Notes under the pieces: model-generated
What the model was told of the DNA's origin: nothing
What the model saw: the letters and a program-made list of their open reading frames with translations, nothing else
The model's database searches: none
Origin: Myxococcus sp046520405
GTDB lineage: Bacteria > Myxococcota > Myxococcia > Myxococcales > Myxococcaceae
Length of the DNA stretch: 64,000 bases
Reading direction: 5' to 3'
NCBI GenBank assembly: GCA_046520405.1
Contig: JBKGHI010000003.1
Span: forward strand, 42,544-106,543
Program-made: the position numbers and the translations under genes
In this document: piece after piece, positions 53,032 through 63,939 of the stretch
Numbering within the stretch: the first letter of the stretch is position 1
How the letters are laid out: the number at the start of each line of letters is the position of its first letter

Positions 53032-54383
53032 GCGGCCTCCGGCTGGGAGTCAGCGGCAGGTGTGTCGGAAGGAGGCGTCTCGGTAACGGAAGAGGCTTCG
53101 GGGAGACGGCGCGCGGTGCCGCCAATGGAGAAGCCCGTCAGTTGCCCGTCCTTCACACGCCCCCAGAGCTCGTCGGAGAGGACGCGCACGGCGAGAAGCC
53201 AGGTGCCCTTGCGCACCGGCACCTCGCCCAAGGAGAAGTCGACGGGAGCGAGGTAGCTCTCCAGCACCTTCACGTGCCCGTTGACGCGCATCTGGTGCAT
53301 GAGGCCCAGGCCGCCGAATTCCTCCATGAAGCGGTGCGCGGCCTGGCGAATCTCCGCGGCGGAGTAGAGGTCGCCCTGCGCGTCCACCGTCTCCGGCTCC
53401 AGGACGACGCCCAGGACGTACCGCTCGTCTTCGGGCTCGACGCCCTTGAGAAGGGACGTCGTGGTGGCGAAGGGTGCGGTGCCGGGCGGCTCCTCCGGCT
53501 GCCAGTCGTCCACGGCGAAGTCGCCGTCACCTTCCAGCGCCTTCGCGGCGGGTTGGAAGTTGCTGACGAGGAGCTGCGTCAGCACGGAGGAGCCGCCCAC
53601 GCCGCGCATGGCGGCGATGGTGCGAGGCGTCCGAATCCGTTTCACGAAAAAGTCGGAGCCCTTCAGCATCCCGGGCAACTTCCCCCGGATGCCATACGTC
53701 ATGAGCCAGCGGCCCTTGAGCGATTTGAGGGTGTTGTAGAAGCGCTCCTCGTCGAAGTCGCCTTCGCCGACGTCGACGTTGTAGCCAGGGTAGGGCGGGT
53801 CCAAGAAGAGGACGGTGTCCTTCCCGTCGTACTTGCGGACCACCTTCTCGTAGTCGCCGCCGTACACCTTCACGCGCTTGAGGCGTGGGGCGAACTGCTC
53901 GATGCGGGCCAGCGTCTTTGCTGCGACGCCAGCGCCGTTGGGGCTGAAGCTGCGCCCTCGCAGCTTCCCGTAGGAGAAGTGCGTCAGGTAGAGGAAGCGG
54001 TGCAGGCGTTCCACGTCGCCCTTGGGCTTGGCGTCGAAGAGGCTCTTGAACGTCTTCTCGTCGCCCACCCACGGCAGCTTCTTCAGCTTGGCCAGGCTCG
54101 CAGGCGTCAGCTTCTGGAGGAGGCGGTAGGCGTCGGCGATTTCGGTGTCCGCGTCGTTGATGGCCTCGACGTCCGAGGGGGTCTTCTCGAAGAGGACGGC
54201 GGCGCTGCCGGCGAAGGGCTCCACGTACGTCTTGTGGGCGGGCAGCATTGCCACCAAGCGCTTCGCTAGGCGCTTCTTGCCAGCGGGGGAGCCCCAGATG
54301 GTCTTCTCCACCGGCTCACTGCTCTGGAGGGACTCCAGGACGTGACGGGCCCGGGCGAGGGCCTTCGTGAGGGCGTTACCCAT
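53028..54383 (-). CDS. Fusion: D12-class adenine DNA methylase + XkdF-type prohead protease
   Basis: A 451-residue protein. Residues about 28-290 are a D12-class (Dam-like) N6-adenine methyltransferase with SAM motif VEPFAGSAAVLFE (about 54-66) and catalytic DPPY at 195-198. Residues about 318-440 resemble the XkdF/S78-type prohead protease (RYVLGVVLEPETVDAQGD; FSLGEVPVRKGTWLLAV; LTGFSIGG). The join PEEPPGTAPF is short and in one uninterrupted frame. ATG 54383 follows a 61-residue gene that overlaps it. Coupling of DNA methylation to head maturation is unusual. Either half might be inactive; no target site is inferable. Confidence 0.82.
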   Translation of the reverse strand: MGNALTKALARARHVLESLQSSEPVEKTIWGSPAGKKRLAKRLVAMLPAHKTYVEPFAGSAAVLFEKTPSDVEAINDADTEIADAYRLLQKLTPASLAKLKKLPWVGDEKTFKSLFDAKPKGDVERLHRFLYLTHFSYGKLRGRSFSPNGAGVAAKTLARIEQFAPRLKRVKVYGGDYEKVVRKYDGKDTVLFLDPPYPGYNVDVGEGDFDEERFYNTLKSLKGRWLMTYGIRGKLPGMLKGSDFFVKRIRTPRTIAAMRGVGGSSVLTQLLVSNFQPAAKALEGDGDFAVDDWQPEEPPGTAPFATTTSLLKGVEPEDERYVLGVVLEPETVDAQGDLYSAAEIRQAAHRFMEEFGGLGLMHQMRVNGHVKVLESYLAPVDFSLGEVPVRKGTWLLAVRVLSDELWGRVKDGQLTGFSIGGTARRLPEASSVTETPPSDTPAADSQPEAA

Positions 54384-54561
54384 CGCGGAGGCCCTCTGGG
54401 TCGAAGCCCCACGCCAGCTCTCCCGAGGTGGGGAGGTTGAGGTCGCGAGGCCAGACGAAGGGCGTCGCCTCGGCCTTGGCCGTGGACGTCGACTCCGGCG
54501 TCGTCGCGTTGCCCTCCGGCGTCGGAGGTGAAGTGGGGGTCGGTGTCGGGGTGGCCTGCAT
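54376..54561 (-). CDS. Small Pro/Thr-rich phage protein
   Basis: A 61-residue protein (MQATPTPTPTSPPTPEGNAT; PRDLNLPTSGELAWGFDPEG). ATG 54561 stands 22 bases after element copy 4, with CGGAGA upstream. Its stop overlaps the start of the methylase-protease gene. Low complexity in the first half; function unknown. Confidence 0.6.
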   Translation of the reverse strand: MQATPTPTPTSPPTPEGNATTPESTSTAKAEATPFVWPRDLNLPTSGELAWGFDPEGLRDG

Positions 54562-54583
54562 GGCGTTTCGTCTCCGGAAGAGA

Positions 54584-54611
54584 CAAAGGCCTGCGGCGCG
54601 AAATCGGGGAC
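54584..54611 (-). promoter_or_regulatory. Phage late element B, copy 4
   Basis: Minus-strand reading: GTCCCC, 16 bases beginning GATTTC, CCTTTG; 22 bases before ATG 54561. It separates the portal/gpF block from the protease-scaffold-capsid block. Confidence 0.7.
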
Positions 54612-54615
54612 ATCA

Positions 54616-55695
54616 CTAAGTGACGGCGAGCGTCGTGGTGCGGCAGAGGCCGTGGTACGGCGGGAAGCCCACGCCCGCGTCAGCGAGCTGCCTGTCCGAA
54701 GCGAGGGAGCGAAACTCGCCGACGTCGTCGCGGGTGCCGGCGGCGGAGCGGAGCACCTCGGCCAAGCGCGTCTGTTGGCCACCTCGGTTGACGTAGAGGA
54801 GGGTACGCCCGGTGTCCGCGTCGAGGCGCTCGCGCACCCAGGGCAGCTCCTGCTTCACATCCTCCGGGCGCTCAAGGGACTCCAGTCGCTCGAAGCGCTG
54901 GAGGGCCTCGCCCACGGAGAATGTCTTCCCGTGGAGGAAACGGCACACCTGGGTGGTGGCCTCGTCGAGGACGGCCTCGATGCGGTAGCGGCGGATGCCG
55001 GCCTCGGCGTAGCTGCTCATCTGACTGAAGGAGCGCCCCTGGCCAATGAAGTGGCTCGCCACCACCTCCCAGTAGAAGGGGGCACGCTCAATGAGGGCGC
55101 CGCGTGCTGCCCGCTCCAGGGACTCGGCGATGTCGCTTCTCCCCTGGCCCGCCTCCAGTCCCTCGGCGACAAGGCGCCGGGCCTCCGCGCCGAAGGCGTC
55201 CAGCCGGCGCCCATACTCGTCCCGCACGAAGTTGCCCTGGGTCCGGACGATGTGTTGGGCCACGCGCCTGTCGACGGCGTTGAAGCGGGCGGCGAGGGCG
55301 AGGCCCTGCTCTCGCCGGGCGTGGCTTCGGGTGGACGCCACCACTTCCTCGGCTGCGTCGCCGAGGGGCGCCTGGATGCGGGAAGGGATGACGGCCGTCC
55401 GCCGGCCAGCGGCCTCCAGGGACTGGGCGACGAGGCGCCTGCGCTGGGCCGCCGTCGTCGTCCCCCAGTCGACGTCAAGGACGGCCACCGCCTCTCGCAT
55501 GGCGTCCACGTCCGCGCGCCCGACGGCGCGGCGAAGGCGCGCGGCAAGCAGGGCCACGGCGCGGTCCATGCCGGCGGCGGTGCCGACGTCGAGGGCCTTG
55601 GCCACCGGCAGCCGGAGGACGTCCCCCAGCAGGGCGTCCGCTACCTCACGTGCCTCGTGCAGAAGGAGGAGGCCGTCAGCGGGAGCCGTGCACAT
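54616..55695 (-). CDS. Phage head morphogenesis protein, gpF/SPP1 gp7-like
   Basis: A 359-residue protein. The C-terminal third carries VLDEATTQVCRFLHGKTFSV and ends GFPPYHGLCRTTTLAV, the Cys/His-containing signature of the Mu gpF/SPP1 gp7 family. Such proteins are minor head components next to the portal. ATG 55695 overlaps the zinc-ribbon gene by 20 bases. The long helical N-terminal part is typical. Confidence 0.85.
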   Translation of the reverse strand: MCTAPADGLLLLHEAREVADALLGDVLRLPVAKALDVGTAAGMDRAVALLAARLRRAVGRADVDAMREAVAVLDVDWGTTTAAQRRRLVAQSLEAAGRRTAVIPSRIQAPLGDAAEEVVASTRSHARREQGLALAARFNAVDRRVAQHIVRTQGNFVRDEYGRRLDAFGAEARRLVAEGLEAGQGRSDIAESLERAARGALIERAPFYWEVVASHFIGQGRSFSQMSSYAEAGIRRYRIEAVLDEATTQVCRFLHGKTFSVGEALQRFERLESLERPEDVKQELPWVRERLDADTGRTLLYVNRGGQQTRLAEVLRSAAGTRDDVGEFRSLASDRQLADAGVGFPPYHGLCRTTTLAVT

Positions 55696-55953
55696 GGGGG
55701 GCCTCCTGCGTCACCAACTCCACGGAGCTGCGGCGCCTGGCGCGCACCTCGACGCCGGCCGCAGTGGGGGAGAAGACGACGTCGTGGCTGGCCGCGCACC
55801 TGTCACACAGGGCGAAGACGAGGAGGCCGTTGCGCCACAGCGTCGTCGTCTCCTCCAGGGGGCTGCGCCTTCGGCACATGCGGCACTCCAGGACACCGCG
55901 CTCGGCGTCGGCCTGGGCTTGGAGCACCCACGCGCGCTGAAGCTGCTCAGGCG

Positions 55954-55957
<4 letters not shown>
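55676..55957 (-). CDS. Zinc-ribbon-like small phage protein
   Basis: A 93-residue protein with CRMC (residues about 25-28) and CDRC (about 50-53), giving a compact zinc ribbon, with RNGLLVFALCDRC typical of a beta-ribbon. ATG 55957 overlaps the portal stop by four bases. It probably interacts with portal or head proteins, by position only. Confidence 0.65.
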
Positions 55958-57749
<1,792 letters not shown>

Positions 57750-57753
<4 letters not shown>

Positions 57754-57950
57754 GGGCGGTCCTCCACGTAAGCCAGAAGGCCCGTGGGGGTGTGAGAGAC
57801 GGCGCGCACGCGCTGGCCACGGGCCGCCAGCTCGGCGTGGAGCGCCTCCAGCAGGCCGTCGTGGGTGGAGGCCTCGACGGTGAACTCCGGCCCGGGGTGT
57901 GCTGCGCCCGAGGGGGAGGCGAGGACGAAGACTCTGACGACGCTCTGCAC
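57750..57950 (-). CDS. Small phage protein upstream of portal
   Basis: A 66-residue protein (GTG 57950, GGGAGG upstream): VRVFVLASPSGAAHPGPEFT, then LLEALHAELAARGQRVRAVS. It is coupled to the portal by GTGA. An alpha/beta fold is likely; function unknown. Element copy 5 lies 98 bases upstream, farther than in other copies, so an additional short gene or leader could lie between. Confidence 0.6.
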
Positions 57951-58048
57951 ACGGGCCTCCCGGACCAGGTGGAGGCAAGGCGCGCGGTGGGAGGGGCGCC
58001 TCGATGTGCGAGGGCGTTGGGGGCCGCGCGCCTCACCTCCAACGAGGA

Positions 58049-58076
58049 CAAAGGCCTCGGGCCCAATTTCGGGGAC
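58049..58076 (-). promoter_or_regulatory. Phage late element B, copy 5
   Basis: Minus-strand reading: GTCCCC, 16 bases beginning GAAATT, CCTTTG, then GGAGG at the same place as in copies 1-4. It precedes the portal block. The region toward 58240 separates it from the divergent cargo cassette. Confidence 0.68.
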
Positions 58077-58240
58077 ATCGGGGGGGGCTTGAAGGCGCCT
58101 GTGGGGGTGGGGTCGCCGAACCATTCTGGCTGTGCGGTGACATGGAACCTTGCGCTTTGGGCTCCTTCTCTATAGATTTCTTCGAGTTTCGGCTCCATTG
58201 CTGATGCGGTGGCACGGCGCCGGGGACCGGGAGATCGAGT

Positions 58241-59071
58241 ATGGCGTCGCGCAGTTGGGTGCAAAACCCGCTGAAGTACATGGACGAGCGTGTTCCGGCA
58301 GGCTTCTTCATTGACACGCTGCGCGCGCTTCGCGACGCGAACCGTATTGCGTCCGCGCACTGCAGGGAGTTGGAGCCCGAATGGCGCAAAGGCGCATTCG
58401 CCCACTTACGACGAGAGTTCTTCAACCAGCTCTGGGGACCAGTAGCGCGCCGCTATGGAGGGCGAGCGCGGCCCGTCCTGAATGGGAACTTCTCGACGAA
58501 CCACCTGGAGGTGGTTCTGCATGGCATCACGTTCACTTCGGTGTCAGTGCAGTGGCCCAACGAGTTTCCACGTGACGCCGATTACCGAAAGTCATTGGCA
58601 GTCGGGAACCAGCTTTCCATGTTGGGGCGGATGGGGCTGGAGGAGGAACAGCCCTTGGCCGAGGCCCAGCTCTACGCTGTGTTTGGCTACTCCAGTGACG
58701 TCGAGGAGGAGAGTGGTCTCCCGGTGTTTGCGCACGTGGGATTCCCTCACCACAGGAAGAAGAAGTACGTGGACATCAGGTCCCTGTTTGGGCTGATTCG
58801 TGATCTCGGCGGTCCTGCTAGCTCAGTTGGCGCGGAGCCGATCCCACCCACTCCGGGTTCAAGTGGTTCTGCGCTGCCACCTGGGGTGGAATACGAAGAG
58901 GAGCGTACGGAGGAAGACCCGCCGTTGCGTATCGTCGGTCGTGATAACAAAACTGCTAATAACTCCGAACAGGGGCTTGCGACAGAGTTCGCGGAGGAGC
59001 GTACCGAGGAGGAGCCGCCGCTGAGTATCATCCCCCGCGATAACAAGGCTCCTGGTACAGAGAACGAATGA
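58241..59071 (+). CDS. Partner protein of HTH-metallopeptidase cassette
   Basis: A 276-residue protein of unknown family. Residues 1-185 form an alpha/beta domain (FFIDTLRALRDANRIASAHC; NHLEVVLHGITFTSVSVQWP; AQLYAVFGYSSDVEEESG). The tail (about 190-276) is Pro/Glu-rich and holds a duplicated acidic motif: EERTEEDPPL-x4-RDNK (about 220-237) and EERTEEEPPL-x4-RDNK (about 252-269). ATG 58241 has GGGAG upstream. Its stop overlaps the next start (ATGA), so it is coupled to the metallopeptidase. The tail may be a recognition or cleavage site for it (inference). Confidence 0.7.
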   Translation: MASRSWVQNPLKYMDERVPAGFFIDTLRALRDANRIASAHCRELEPEWRKGAFAHLRREFFNQLWGPVARRYGGRARPVLNGNFSTNHLEVVLHGITFTSVSVQWPNEFPRDADYRKSLAVGNQLSMLGRMGLEEEQPLAEAQLYAVFGYSSDVEEESGLPVFAHVGFPHHRKKKYVDIRSLFGLIRDLGGPASSVGAEPIPPTPGSSGSALPPGVEYEEERTEEDPPLRIVGRDNKTANNSEQGLATEFAEERTEEEPPLSIIPRDNKAPGTENE

Positions 59072-60273
59072 TTCTAGGCACTCCAGGCTTCATTGGCTCA
59101 CGCTTGGTGGAGGCGCGCCTTGAGCGCGGTATCCCCGTGCGCGCACTCGCCGAGCGCGTTGAGATCAGTGTGCCTGCCATCTATGGCTATGAGAAAGGTG
59201 CCTCCAGCCCTCGAGCAGATGTATTGCGGCGGTTGTGCGACGCGCTCGATGTTCCGGAACGCTACTTTCTCATGCCCGTGGAGGAAGTGCCTGGAAGTGC
59301 GGTTTTCTATCGCGCGCAGCGCTCGACGAGCGTCGCTGCCTGTAATGCCGCAGAAGCAAAGCTGAGCTGGCTGCATCGACTTGGAGCTGTGGTCGGCCAG
59401 TTCATCAGCCTGCCTTCCATGAACTTGCCAGACTTTGCAATCCCGAGGGATCCGCTGGCGCTCTCGGACGCCGAGGTTGAGCGGTTTGCTGTCGATACGC
59501 GGCGTCACTGGGGATTGGGGCAAGGTCCAATCAGCAACATGGTCGCATTGCTGGAGAAGCATGGGATTTTGCTGGCACGAGCCCAGGTCGATGCGGAGGC
59601 GCTGGATGGTTTGTCCCAATTTTTTGGAGACCATGCGGTAGGGCTTCTGGCTGCTAATAAGGAGTCGGGTCCACGTTCACGCTTCGATGTTGCACACGAA
59701 CTCGGCCACCTCGTACTCCATAGAGGAGTTGATCAGGCTCGCCTGAATAAGCCGAGCGAGTGGCGTGCCTTCGAAAATCAAGCCCATCGGTTCGCTGCGG
59801 CTCTGCTTTTCCCCCCAGAGGCGTTTCGGCATGAGGTGAAGACCTTTAGCGTGGATGGTTTCTTCGAATTGAAGATGCGCTGGAAGGTGTCTGTTCGAAT
59901 GATGATGATGCAGGCTCAGAGATTGGGATTCCTGAGCGACGAATCGATGACCCGTCTGCATATCAACTATGCGCGTCGAGGCTATAAACGCAATGAGCCG
60001 CTTGATGAGCAGCTCCCTCCCGAGCAGCCGCGTTTGCTTCGACGTGCAATTGAGATGTGGGTGGCAGACAGAGGCCACGAAGAGGTGTGTTCGCATCTGC
60101 CTTTTGCTAACCGGGACATCGTGACTTTGACGGGAGTTCCGCGTGGGGTTCTGACCGGCGAAAGCGCGCAAGTGCTCAGGCTCGTGCCGACTTCAGCGCC
60201 TGACGGAGACGGTTCTGGGCCGACAAATGTGCCCCCAGGTGGGGGAACGGTCACGCCTCTTCGACGAGCATGA
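59068..60273 (+). CDS. HTH (XRE) + ImmA/IrrE-type metallopeptidase
   Basis: A 401-residue protein. Residues about 10-65 are an XRE HTH (GIPVRALAERVEISVPAIYG; YEKGASSPRADVLRRLCDAL). Residues about 205-250 carry the zinc site AHELGHLVLH (H210, E211, H214) with third ligand in AFENQAHRFAAALLFP. Such proteins cleave repressors or antitoxins to switch mobile elements or toxins. A 150-residue C-terminal part is additional. Local GC is low (50% in a sampled 60-base line). It ends 13 bases from the convergent terminase gene. The likely substrate is the partner upstream or a phage repressor; unproven. Confidence 0.85.
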   Translation: MILGTPGFIGSRLVEARLERGIPVRALAERVEISVPAIYGYEKGASSPRADVLRRLCDALDVPERYFLMPVEEVPGSAVFYRAQRSTSVAACNAAEAKLSWLHRLGAVVGQFISLPSMNLPDFAIPRDPLALSDAEVERFAVDTRRHWGLGQGPISNMVALLEKHGILLARAQVDAEALDGLSQFFGDHAVGLLAANKESGPRSRFDVAHELGHLVLHRGVDQARLNKPSEWRAFENQAHRFAAALLFPPEAFRHEVKTFSVDGFFELKMRWKVSVRMMMMQAQRLGFLSDESMTRLHINYARRGYKRNEPLDEQLPPEQPRLLRRAIEMWVADRGHEEVCSHLPFANRDIVTLTGVPRGVLTGESAQVLRLVPTSAPDGDGSGPTNVPPGGGTVTPLRRA

Positions 60274-60286
60274 GCGCGAATCCGCG

Positions 60287-61721
<1,435 letters not shown>

Positions 61722-61732
61722 GGTGTCCTCCT

Positions 61733-62533
61733 TCAGCCGAGGCCGACGGAAATGGCCGAGGAACGAGCGGCATCCTCCAGGACCCCGAGTACCTCGGGGC
61801 GCCAGAGAAGCTCGCAGGCGGAATGGGCATGGTGGCCGAGTGGGACGGCCTCGGCGTAGTCCCAGCCCGCATCCGTCAGCTCCCACTCCCCACTCTCACC
61901 TCGCCGCTGGAGGCCGCATGCCTCCAGGCGAAGGTTCATCTTCGGGGCGGACAGCCCCACCCTCTGGCCGAGCTGCATGGCGTTGAGCCGCGCGGGTGGC
62001 GCGGCGGCCGACAGCCCCTTGCGGTGAGGCTCCATCGACAACCCGGTGTCCGTTTGGATGGCGTCGAGCGCGTGGGCCGCTGCCAACTCCGGCATGAGGC
62101 CCGGGATGAAGGAGGCGAGCGTCCTGGCCACGTCCAGGTGTGCCAGGACCTGGTCCTGGAGCGGTGAGGAGGGTGCCAAGCGCGGCTGTGCAGGAGGGGC
62201 GGCCGGAACCGCGTAGGCCCCCGTCCTATGGAGGGTGGGGAGCACCTCGTGCGCGAGCCAGTGTTTGAAGCGCTCCGCACCCGCTGCCTGGCTGGTGAAG
62301 ACGAGGCGGTACACGCCGGGCTCGTTGACGGTGACGACTCTCTGGAGGCCGCCGGGGGTGTCCGTGGTACCGACGCCCTTTTCATCGTCTCCCAGTCGGC
62401 CCAAGGCGTTCGGGCTGTCGGCGATATCGAGAGCCGCGCAGATGCCGTCGGCGACGAACCATGGCTCGCGCCGCTCGTCCAGGGAGACACGGATGCGGTG
62501 TGCCTCGAAGTTGAAATTGGCAAGCTGATGCAC
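61733..62533 (-). CDS. BRO-N domain phage antirepressor-like protein
   Basis: A 266-residue protein. Residues about 5-105 are a BRO-N domain (RIRVSLDERREPWFVADGIC; LDIADSPNALGRLGDDEKGV; VNEPGVYRLVFTSQAAG; HWLAHEVLPTLHRTGAY). The C-terminal 100 residues contain a winged-helix-like segment (LNAMQLGQRVGLSAPKMNLR). BRO-N proteins act as phage antirepressors or DNA-binding switches. GTG 62533 follows AAAGGAGTCGC, nearly identical to the ribosome site of the integrase. It precedes the terminase, an unusual place for a regulator. Confidence 0.82.
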   Translation of the reverse strand: MHQLANFNFEAHRIRVSLDERREPWFVADGICAALDIADSPNALGRLGDDEKGVGTTDTPGGLQRVVTVNEPGVYRLVFTSQAAGAERFKHWLAHEVLPTLHRTGAYAVPAAPPAQPRLAPSSPLQDQVLAHLDVARTLASFIPGLMPELAAAHALDAIQTDTGLSMEPHRKGLSAAAPPARLNAMQLGQRVGLSAPKMNLRLEACGLQRRGESGEWELTDAGWDYAEAVPLGHHAHSACELLWRPEVLGVLEDAARSSAISVGLG

Positions 62534-62601
62534 AGCGACTCCTTTCGGGGGAACGCCGAGGCCGCGCGGGACCCGGCTCAAGAATGCGCAGCGGGCTTAA
62601 T

Positions 62602-62634
62602 GACTTGTCTTGTGGGGGCGACAGAGCGCGTATG
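62602..62634 (+). promoter_or_regulatory. Phage element A, copy e
   Basis: Plus-strand reading: GACTTG, 15 bases, AGAGCGCGTATG, ending 28 bases before the integrase ATG. It is the only plus-strand copy, matching the plus-strand gene it serves, which argues that orientation matters. Confidence 0.72.
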
Positions 62635-62662
62635 GCCGCATTCCCTTCACGAAGGAGTCGCC

Positions 62663-63277
62663 ATGTCTGCCTATGCCGCTGTCGCCCGCCCACCCCGAAC
62701 CCTTACGGAGCAGGAGGTGGCTCTCCTGCTGCGCACCACTGGGTTGCACCGGGATGGATTCCGCGACCACTGCCTGTACAGCCTCGCGCTGGCCTCGGGC
62801 CTGCGTGAGCACGAGCTGGTGGCCCTCAACATCGGTGACATCTTCGACGAGCGCGGGCGCGCACGCCGGCACGTGCTGCTGCACGTCTTCAAGGGTTGCC
62901 GTCGGCGCCCGGCCCCCCAAGAGGTTGTCCTCTCGGACACGGTGCGCGCGAAGCTGGAGAAGCTGCTGCGCCTGAAGCGCGCGCAGGGACACGACGTGGG
63001 GCCCCTGGCGCCGCTCTTCCTGAGCCGCAAGGGCCTGCGCCTGTCCACGCGGCAGGTGCGCCACGGATTCGGAGTCTGGCAGCAGCGCGCGAACCTGGAG
63101 AGGCACCTCAACTTCCACGCCGTGCGCCACACCGCATGCACCGGGGTGTACCGGCGGACGAAGGACATCCGCCTCACCCAGCGCTTCGCCCGCCAGCGCA
63201 GCGTCGACTCCACGGTCATCTACACGCACCCCTCGGACGACGAGCTGGTGCGCGTGACGCAGGACCTGCCCTGCTGA
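62663..63277 (+). CDS. Compact tyrosine recombinase (integrase)
   Basis: A 204-residue site-specific recombinase. Catalytic residues can be placed as R48 (SGLREHEL), K77 (HVFKGC), H152-x-x-R155 (HAVRHT) and Y187 (VIYTHP). The usual His/Trp of the last motif is replaced (QRFARQRS). The normal N-terminal arm-binding and core-binding domains are missing, so it is little more than the catalytic domain. ATG 62663 with GAAGGAG is well supported. It probably integrates or excises the prophage, or resolves multimers. Confidence 0.85.
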   Translation: MSAYAAVARPPRTLTEQEVALLLRTTGLHRDGFRDHCLYSLALASGLREHELVALNIGDIFDERGRARRHVLLHVFKGCRRRPAPQEVVLSDTVRAKLEKLLRLKRAQGHDVGPLAPLFLSRKGLRLSTRQVRHGFGVWQQRANLERHLNFHAVRHTACTGVYRRTKDIRLTQRFARQRSVDSTVIYTHPSDDELVRVTQDLPC

Positions 63278-63417
63278 AGGGGAATGCCGCCTCCGCGCTG
63301 AGCGCCCGCGAGAGCCCCTGGCTGGGCCGGGGTGCCGCGCGGAGGCGGTGAGGGGCGGCCGTGCGCAACGCTCGCGCAGGCCGTCCCAGGCGCAACCGCC
63401 GCAGCCGCAGCCGGCGA

Positions 63418-63443
63418 AAGTGAACAGCGCGAGGCGTTCACTT
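63418..63443. promoter_or_regulatory. Inverted-repeat operator 1
   Basis: Arms AAGTGAAC and GTTCACTT separated by 10 bases. Perfect 8-base half-sites, the type bound by a dimeric phage repressor. A second site lies 35 bases to the right. Confidence 0.6.
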
Positions 63444-63452
63444 ACCGGGCGC

Positions 63453-63478
63453 AAATGAACAGGGGAGGGGTGTTCACT
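63453..63478. promoter_or_regulatory. Inverted-repeat operator 2
   Basis: Left arm AAATGAACA and right arm TGTTCACTT match in eight of nine positions; the TGAAC and GTTCA cores are 11 bases apart, one more than in operator 1. The pair resembles a tandem repressor site. Confidence 0.58.
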
Positions 63479-63563
63479 TTTTCGGGGGTGACTCTCTCGA
63501 AAAGGGCCCCAGGTACACGCCCCGGCGGCGCTGCCCGCACGAAAAAACGCACCACCCCCGACC

Positions 63564-63611
63564 CTGGCGTCAGGGGTAGGCGGGGTAGGCGTGCTGGCGT
63601 CATCGGTAGGC
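63564..63611 (+). repeat. Two 18-base direct repeats, 30-base period
   Basis: CTGGCGTCA-x2-GGTAGGC occurs at 63564-63581 and 63594-63611 with only the two central bases different; a further GGTAGGC lies between. Possible integrase arm sites or an iteron-like array. Confidence 0.5.
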
Positions 63612-63774
63612 ATGGTTGCGCCCGGCCAGGGCAGGCAGTGAAGGTGACTGGGGAGGAGCTGGGCCACGTGACGGGCGGCAGGTGGCGCCAACCTGGGGAA
63701 AGCGGCCATGGGCCTCGGCGCTTCGGGCCGCCAGGAGGCCTCGTAAGCGCGCGAAACAGCGTCGGGGTGGTGAC

Positions 63775-63812
63775 GCCGAATGGCCGCCTTTACCTATTTT
63801 CGGCCATTCGGC
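63775..63812. repeat. Perfect 12-base inverted repeat
   Basis: GCCGAATGGCCG and CGGCCATTCGGC flank a 14-base loop that is AT-rich. The stem is very stable. No T-run follows, so an attachment-site, operator or bidirectional-terminator role is equally open. Confidence 0.5.
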
Positions 63813-63908
63813 TCGGCCCTGGTAACGGCACGCGCGCCCAGGTGCGCGCGGGGCGGAGGGCCGGTGCTTCGAGGGCAGCTCGGGGGCTCGTGGGGCTCAC
63901 GAGGAAGA

Positions 63909-63939
63909 CAAAGGCCTGCGACGCGAAGCGCGCGGGGAC
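63909..63939 (-). promoter_or_regulatory. Phage late element B, copy 6 (19-base spacer, no gene seen)
   Basis: Minus-strand reading: GTCCCC, 19 bases, CCTTTG. No GGAGG and no minus-strand gene follow before the integrase region. It may be degenerate, or belong to a rearranged phage end. Confidence 0.45.
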
